A stretch of DNA of 64,000 bases from Aspergillus flavus (lineage: Eukaryota > Ascomycota > Eurotiomycetes > Eurotiales > Aspergillaceae), in contig NC_092406.1 in assembly GCF_009017415.1 (NCBI RefSeq), positions 4,092,001 through 4,156,000 on the forward strand, written 5' to 3'. The notes below the pieces were generated by a model. It had not been told where the DNA came from, made no database searches, and saw only the letters and a program-made list of their open reading frames with translations. Position 1 is the stretch's first letter, and every line of letters begins with the position of its first letter. The position numbers and the translations under genes are program-made. Of the stretch, positions 59,370 through 64,000 are shown piece after piece.

Positions 59370-60360
59370 TAAAGAAAAAGAAAATAGACATTGCTAGTCA
59401 TTTTCATTCAACTCTCAATCACTAATTTAGTATTGCCTGCCCCCTCAGCCTATGAATGAGCCTCGGCCAACGCTCGTGACTCTTGAAAGTGGGAAGGGAA
59501 TTTGACACATCTTAGCACAGACACTCCGTTCGCATGCCCTTTCCCCCTCCTCATGCCTCTTGGCTCCGGCCCCGGCTCCGCTTTCAAGCATTATAGGGCC
59601 TTTAACTTGACCGCATCCATGGAAATTTTGTTTCTGTCTGCAGGCTAGAACGAATCAGTGGATTACAGAATCATGGTGATGGCCAGCCTCGTGCATATTC
59701 CGCAGTTACCCGACCTTCTCGCATTTGTTAGACTTGAGAATCAATTTGACCGATCGGAAAGATAAAAGCTGCAAGTTTCTAGATATACCGGCTGTTCCAT
59801 CATGATAATGCACCCTCTATCGACAGGGGCTTCTTTTGTTTGGATCGCAGCCCTAGTGTATCTACCAAGGAGCTCTGCGAGATAGCCTTTGAGCAATCAA
59901 CGAAAGAAAACAACCAAAGTCTCTACAGTAGGCTCTGGGCCCCACCGACTGCAGGAACACCGCCACTTCATTACCAAAACACCGCTCACCACAAACACCA
60001 CAGTGACCACCGCTGCCAAGCCCACAGACTGCGCCAAGCACCAAGAACATCTCTCCTTTTTCTCCTAGCCACGTTGTGGAGGTGTTAGGTCACATATCTT
60101 AGGTTCAGCCTTTGGCAATATGAAGGCGCGGTAAAGGGAAAAAATATCCCAGCCAAGGTTGTCTTAGTAGGATTTGCAGGCCGATGTTGCCAGGCTTGCA
60201 TTAGTAGTGTAGTTGACCGCTTGTTTTCCAGATCCTTTCCTTCATTATTATTCGGTATTGATGTGCCATGCCGGCCGAATCGGAACTGAGGAGAGGCTTG
60301 AGCTTAGGGTCTAGCCCATTATGCAGATGGAATCAACGGCCTGTAGTGGAGAGCTGCCTT
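58128..60360. other. Intergenic, 2.2 kb: ppzA promoter and LSM gene 3' side
   Basis: No supported gene. The minus strand from about 58270 to 58900 is C/T-rich with short ORFs and is probably a long ppzA leader. A (GA)n microsatellite lies at 59338-59366. A 55-codon hydrophobic minus-strand frame at 59897-60064 is discussed in the findings. Confidence 0.45.
59338..59366. repeat. (GA)14 microsatellite
   Basis: A perfect GA dinucleotide run of 29 nt, flanked by A-rich sequence upstream of ppzA. Confidence 0.9.
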
Positions 60361-60833
60361 CTATGATTTTTTGAGCGTTTCCCGCACGCGACTCTGCTGA
60401 GGGGTCTCCTCCAACTCGATCTTCGTGATATGCTGACCAGGGACGACCACAAGACCAATAAATCGACTTGTCATATTCACTTTGACACTCTGTGATGCTG
60501 CGCCTATCGCGGGGTCTTGGTTTTCTGCGTCAGTGGCAGCATCTCGAACTGTCGATGGACTAGGGAAGCGATATTCGTAGGTGCTCGCGAGGATAATATT
60601 TCGCGCCTAGATACGTTCCGCAGTCAGCAACCATCCTGGTCTTCGTATTCCTTGCTTTCTTTTTCTGGTTTTCCTTTTTGTCCGATCGATAATCAGATAA
60701 TGGTTTGCACGGGGTCACTTACCGAATCTGTACACTTGAAAGCGCCCACGAAAATGCGCGTGTCTGTTGCGTGGACTCGTAGTGTTTGGCCAATTAAGGA
60801 TTCCAAATACTGGACGGCTTGATTCTCATCCAT
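60361..60833 (-). CDS. mak31: LSM-domain protein, NatC subunit Mak31/NAA38-like
   Basis: Exons 60833-60723 and 60606-60361 (116-nt intron, GTAAGT donor, ATCTAG acceptor) encode 118 residues. The protein is a small auxiliary subunit of the N-terminal acetyltransferase NatC. The Sm fold is clear: motif 1 reads LESLIGQTLRVHATDTRIFVG and AFKCTDSARNIIL, the latter joined across the intron, and motif 2 lies in SRFIGLVVVPGQHITKIELE. Between them is a longer, acidic loop (about 50-75) than in core LSM proteins, and the VHATDTRIFVG reading is typical of LSMD1/NAA38 and not of LSM1-8. No gene of this size was visible as a single open frame; it emerged only after splicing. It lies downstream of, and in the same direction as, the PIP-box protein gene. 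Confidence 0.9.
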
Positions 60834-61735
60834 GGTGCCCCTTTCGATTTAACCAACCTGTAAGAAAGTAAGATCGGCCACTCAGAGGAACCGCCACCCG
60901 TTGTGGGCTGTTCTTCGCAGTGTCGTTGAAGACAACTAAAGAGGTAACGGGCGGGGCACCGGTGCTAGGCAAAAAGGATGATGATCTTTATCAATGCTAA
61001 TAATTCAGTTGGTTGTACGAGTTCTGGAGCCAAGTGGCCTGTCGGGACGATAGTACAGTAGTGGTACAGTACAGTGTTGGAGAGCCGCGCGCGTGAGAAT
61101 CCTAGCAAAGGTTCCCCCGCAATTACGTTCACGCATGTGACATACTATGAAACATTGAATACGGAACACCAACAGAGCAAGTGACCTTCAACACATAATA
61201 CAAACAAATCCCAATCTGATTACCCCGCACTTCCTCTCTATTTCACTCGAGTTCGTGTTTTTCCTGATTATTCTCGCTCATCCCCATAATGGAAGTATAC
61301 ACTAAATCAAGGTACGCTGTGAAATCACATAGCATTTCCTGGACACCAGAAAAGTGCGATATGGGAGTTATTCATCATTGATGACTAGGATGTATGTGCT
61401 TTTCATGGGTTTGCTTCGAGTAAAGGAGATGAACTATGCCAGTGTGATATAAGTAGCTGAGGAAATGCATTTTTATTTATATTAGACCCGCCCCAAGCAA
61501 CCAATTAACCACGTCAATTCGACGCAGGACATGCAAATAGACATATTGTATTAACCTTGCAGGATGGCTTGGAACATCGACATCAATCGCGAATATATAT
61601 GGAGATAACTCCAACTATGACCAGCAATCGTTGGATTTTTTCGGGCAACGCATATCGTGGGAAAGTATCAATCGTCAGTGGGTATAAAGTAATATAAAGA
61701 AATCTCGCGCGGAGCATTGGCAATTAAATGTCTTA
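60834..61735. other. Intergenic gap, 0.9 kb
   Basis: This holds the promoter of the LSM gene and the 3' UTR of the PIP-box protein gene (both on the minus strand). No further gene is seen. Confidence 0.45.
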
Positions 61736-62358
61736 TCACGGCCAGCCCAATCCTCCATTCCATTTGTTAAAGTTTTGGACAGACTCGTGGCCTCCGGAGT
61801 CCATCCGCACCTCCATATCAGCCGTAGTATCTTGTGAGGATGGGCTAGTCGCATTACTGCCGGTCGAGGTGACGTTTGAAAGAGCGTCAAGGTCGTGGCG
61901 TTTCAAGAACCCAGTATTGGTTCGGGGAATATTGTCCGTTTGTTGCTTCATATGGTTGGGCCCGGGTTGAGAAGATAACGGACGGGAGGGCTGGAAGAAT
62001 TTATGCAGCGTTTGTTGTCGTGGATCGACAATCTCTGATGCAAGAGCGTCCGACTCCATGTCCTCGTCTATCGTTTCGTCTGCATGAGGAATTGGTCCTT
62101 GCTGCTGCTGGGCAGTGAAGAGCCAGCGGAGCGTATTTTCTACCATCGTTAGCTAAGTCTCGACACGGGCCTTACTTCAGGTGCAAGGTACACACCATAT
62201 ACAACTTTATCATCCGGGCGGTCATTCCTATAGCGCTTCCGTGTCCGACTATTGAGATGTTTGGGGGAGTCGTCCATCATCAATGATCGTCCTGCGACGA
62301 CTGGCGCCGCATCGGGAGAATAGATTCCTGAGAATGAAGCCTTGCGCTTGAGCGACAT
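61736..62358 (-). CDS. Small nuclear-type protein with a PCNA-interacting (PIP) box
   Basis: Exons 62358-62196 and 62139-61736 (56-nt intron, donor GTGTGT, branch GCTAAC, acceptor GGTAG) encode 188 residues. The N-terminus is basic (MSLKRKAS, then RTRKRYRND at about 38-46), like a nuclear localisation signal. The segment after the junction, ENTLRWLFTAQQQQ, is helical in character. A textbook PIP box, QQTLHKFF (residues 96-103: Gln, then Leu at +3 and Phe-Phe at +6/+7), follows an acidic stretch. The C-terminal half is polar and probably disordered and ends GGLGWP. PIP boxes bind the sliding clamp PCNA, so a role in replication or repair is inferred. I recall similar unnamed small fungal proteins but no assigned function. 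Confidence 0.83.
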
Positions 62359-63245
62359 ATCCGGTTGACGGCCGTCTCGGGTTTGCAGGGATGTGGATGG
62401 GGTTGGAAATTGAAAGTTGATACTGGAAGCCGTTGATTAAGGTGGAATTATTTGACGGACAACCCCAACTTATGTCAATTTAAGGCTCGTATCTTTGATT
62501 GCATTAATGACAATAACAAGGTAATGTCCTTGCAGGAGCACGCGAGGGGGAGAAAGATCTGACTGCACGATCGAAAGATTGATTCCAGTTGAAGGCTAAT
62601 AACAGGGCTGGGTTCAGCCCTTTAATGTGGTTGGTTGAAAGCGCGTCGCGTACGTTCCTGGCGTAGCGTTACAGTCCACAAAATATGCGCTTTTCCATAT
62701 TCGGCTTAATTGGTATCACTGGGCGGAAATGGATTGTTCTTTCCCATACACGAACAGGCGCCATTACTATTACAGTGAGGTGACTTGTTAATATGGGAAT
62801 AATGAAAGTAAGAACTAAGGTCTCCTCTACCTTAACATTGCCTTTCAACCAGGCAATCACTTTACTGTTAGGTAGGAAAATCAGACGGAAGAGACAATAC
62901 AACCTACTAACACTTTGCTGTAGAGAACTTAATCCAGGTTGATAGTTATTATCTCTCCATAGTGGATCTTTATTAGGCATTTCACCATGGATCTATGTTT
63001 GATACTTCAACCAAGGCTCACTGCTAAGTGGAAGGATCGGCATGCCGCCTTCAATATCGGCATACCGCGGCGTTATGGTGAACCTTAGGCACTCCACTTA
63101 ATGACGAGTGAGGTCCCGCTTCCCCGCTTCTATCCTAGTATCAAGCAACAAAGGTCACCTAATACTACGCAGACAACTTCATTACTGCAGCCTTATATCG
63201 TACTGCTCGCCCTATTCTGCTCTTTTTGGCACAAAACTTTACAGT
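62359..63245. promoter_or_regulatory. Divergent promoter region (PIP-box gene / MEMO1 gene)
   Basis: 0.9 kb between divergent starts. GCGCGTCGCGTACG at 62641-62654 resembles MCB-type cell-cycle elements, though no exact ACGCGT occurs in it. Two CGG-N4-CCG sites lie at 63038-63047 and 63058-63067. A 103-codon minus-strand ORF at 62669-62980 lacks coding signature. Confidence 0.45.
63038..63067. promoter_or_regulatory. Paired CGG-N4-CCG sites (Zn2Cys6-factor type)
   Basis: CGGCATGCCG (63038-63047, perfect palindrome) and CGGCATACCG (63058-63067) start 20 bp apart, about 180-210 bp before the MEMO1 start. Inverted CGG triplets at fixed spacing are classic Zn2Cys6 factor sites. The binding protein is unknown. 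Confidence 0.4.
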
Positions 63246-64000
63246 ATGCAGTCACGGGAAGCTTCTCATGCTGGTTCCTGGTATTCTGATAACCAACGCA
63301 CTCTAACCCATCAACTCGATGGATGGCTCGCCCAAGTTCCAAATAGCATCGAGGGCATAGGCTCCCTGCCAGTGCCTGGTGCACGAATAATAATTGCTCC
63401 GTATGTACCAGAGAATATCTCTGCACCATGCACTGTCAATTCGTATGCTGATCCCTTAGACATGCGGGCTATTCATACTCTGGGCCCTGTGCCGCATACG
63501 CATACAAGGCTCTGGATCTTTCGAAAGCGTACGTGCCACATCCCTACCCCAACTTGGATTGGCCCTAAGCTCTACTGGAAATAGCAAGCGAATTTTCATT
63601 CTTGGACCATCTCACCATCATTACCTCTCGACCCTTGCTCTTCCTGAACTTACTTCGTACTATACCCCGCTTTCCGACGAGCCTCTTCCACTTGACACGG
63701 AGCTTATCACGAAGCTACTCTCAACTAAAGCAGTCAAATCTAACGGATCCACCATCAGCTTTACAACTATGTCACGATCTATTGATGAGGATGAACACAG
63801 CATAGAACTCCATTTACCATACATCCATCGTCTTTTGCAACTCCATTTTCCAAATAAACCCACCTCCCAATATCCACCGCTTGTGCCGATCATGGTTGGA
63901 AGTACTTCAGCATCTACTGAGAGTGCGTTTGGAGCCCTTCTGGCTCCGTATCTGCAGGACCCTACCAACGCGTTTGTCATAAGTTCGGATTTCTGCCACT
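63246..64000 (+). CDS. mho1: MEMO1 / Mho1 family protein (3' end outside window)
   Basis: Exons 63246-63400, 63460-63528 and 63585 to the window edge (introns of 59 and 56 nt, donors GTATGT and GTACGT) give at least 213 residues. MEMO-family proteins are dioxygenase-fold, metal-binding proteins linked to redox control and cell motility in animals; yeast Mho1 is poorly characterised. The start MQSREASHAGSWYSD is the family N-terminus. Splicing restores IIAPHAGYSYSGPCAAYAYK, including the metal-ligand His, and KRIFILGPSHHHYLS with the next one. Then come EHSIELHLPYI and PLVPIMVGS, and the window stops in FVISSDFCH, near the conserved active-site segment. The third metal ligand (Cys) lies beyond the window. 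The model is well supported by both junctions. Confidence 0.95.

Noticed and set aside
62669..62980. 103-codon minus-strand ORF in the PIP/MEMO1 intergenic region
   Set aside because: No motif and no splice or promoter support; lies where divergent promoters are expected.

Overview
The window is nuclear DNA of a filamentous ascomycete, most likely an Aspergillus or a close relative in the Eurotiales. The reasons are many short (about 45-90 nt) GT-AG introns with CTAAC/CTGAC-like branch points, A/C-rich leaders before start codons, and the gene content: an Asp f 4-like secreted protein, an Aspergillus-type F-box protein, a HosA-type deacetylase, PpzA and a Zrf-type zinc transporter. There are no operons, no convincing tRNA, no rRNA and no intact transposon. 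I rebuilt exon structures by hand from splice signals and reading-frame continuity; none is confirmed by transcripts.

Left part (1-9.1 kb): a class I histone deacetylase running off the left edge (-), diverging from an isocitrate-lyase/PEP-mutase family enzyme (+); then an Asp f 4-like secreted protein (+) converging on the mitochondrial import protein Sam37/metaxin (-). From 9.1 to 19.8 kb the DNA is gene-poor. It holds a candidate 28-residue proline-rich microprotein gene with a clean TATA box, and two apparent relics of a tandemly duplicated secreted-protein gene.

Middle (19.8-37.2 kb): a conserved unknown nuclear-type protein (-), a ZIP zinc transporter (+) whose promoter carries four CAAGGTCC(T) motifs, an ER FKBP ending in KDEL (+), a cytochrome b5-domain protein (-), an Srs2-type DNA helicase with a consensus PCNA-binding box (+), a 65-residue two-exon gene set in 5.7 kb of otherwise empty DNA, and a G1/S cyclin (-). 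From 37.2 to 49.2 kb there is a 12-kb stretch with no recognisable gene. It contains a purine-rich tract, a nested inverted repeat and a GC-rich island open on both strands.

Right part (49.2-64 kb): the ribosome-biogenesis WD40 protein Utp4 (+), a small acidic ORF (-), a six-exon F-box protein (+), the PPZ-type phosphatase (-), a NatC-subunit-like LSM protein (-), a small basic protein with a textbook PIP box (-) and a MEMO1-family gene cut by the right edge (+).

Most genes are housekeeping and unrelated to one another. The less ordinary content lies in the small genes (28, 62, 65 and 188 residues), the decayed secreted-protein pair, the two PIP-box proteins in one window and the clustered zinc-response-like motifs.
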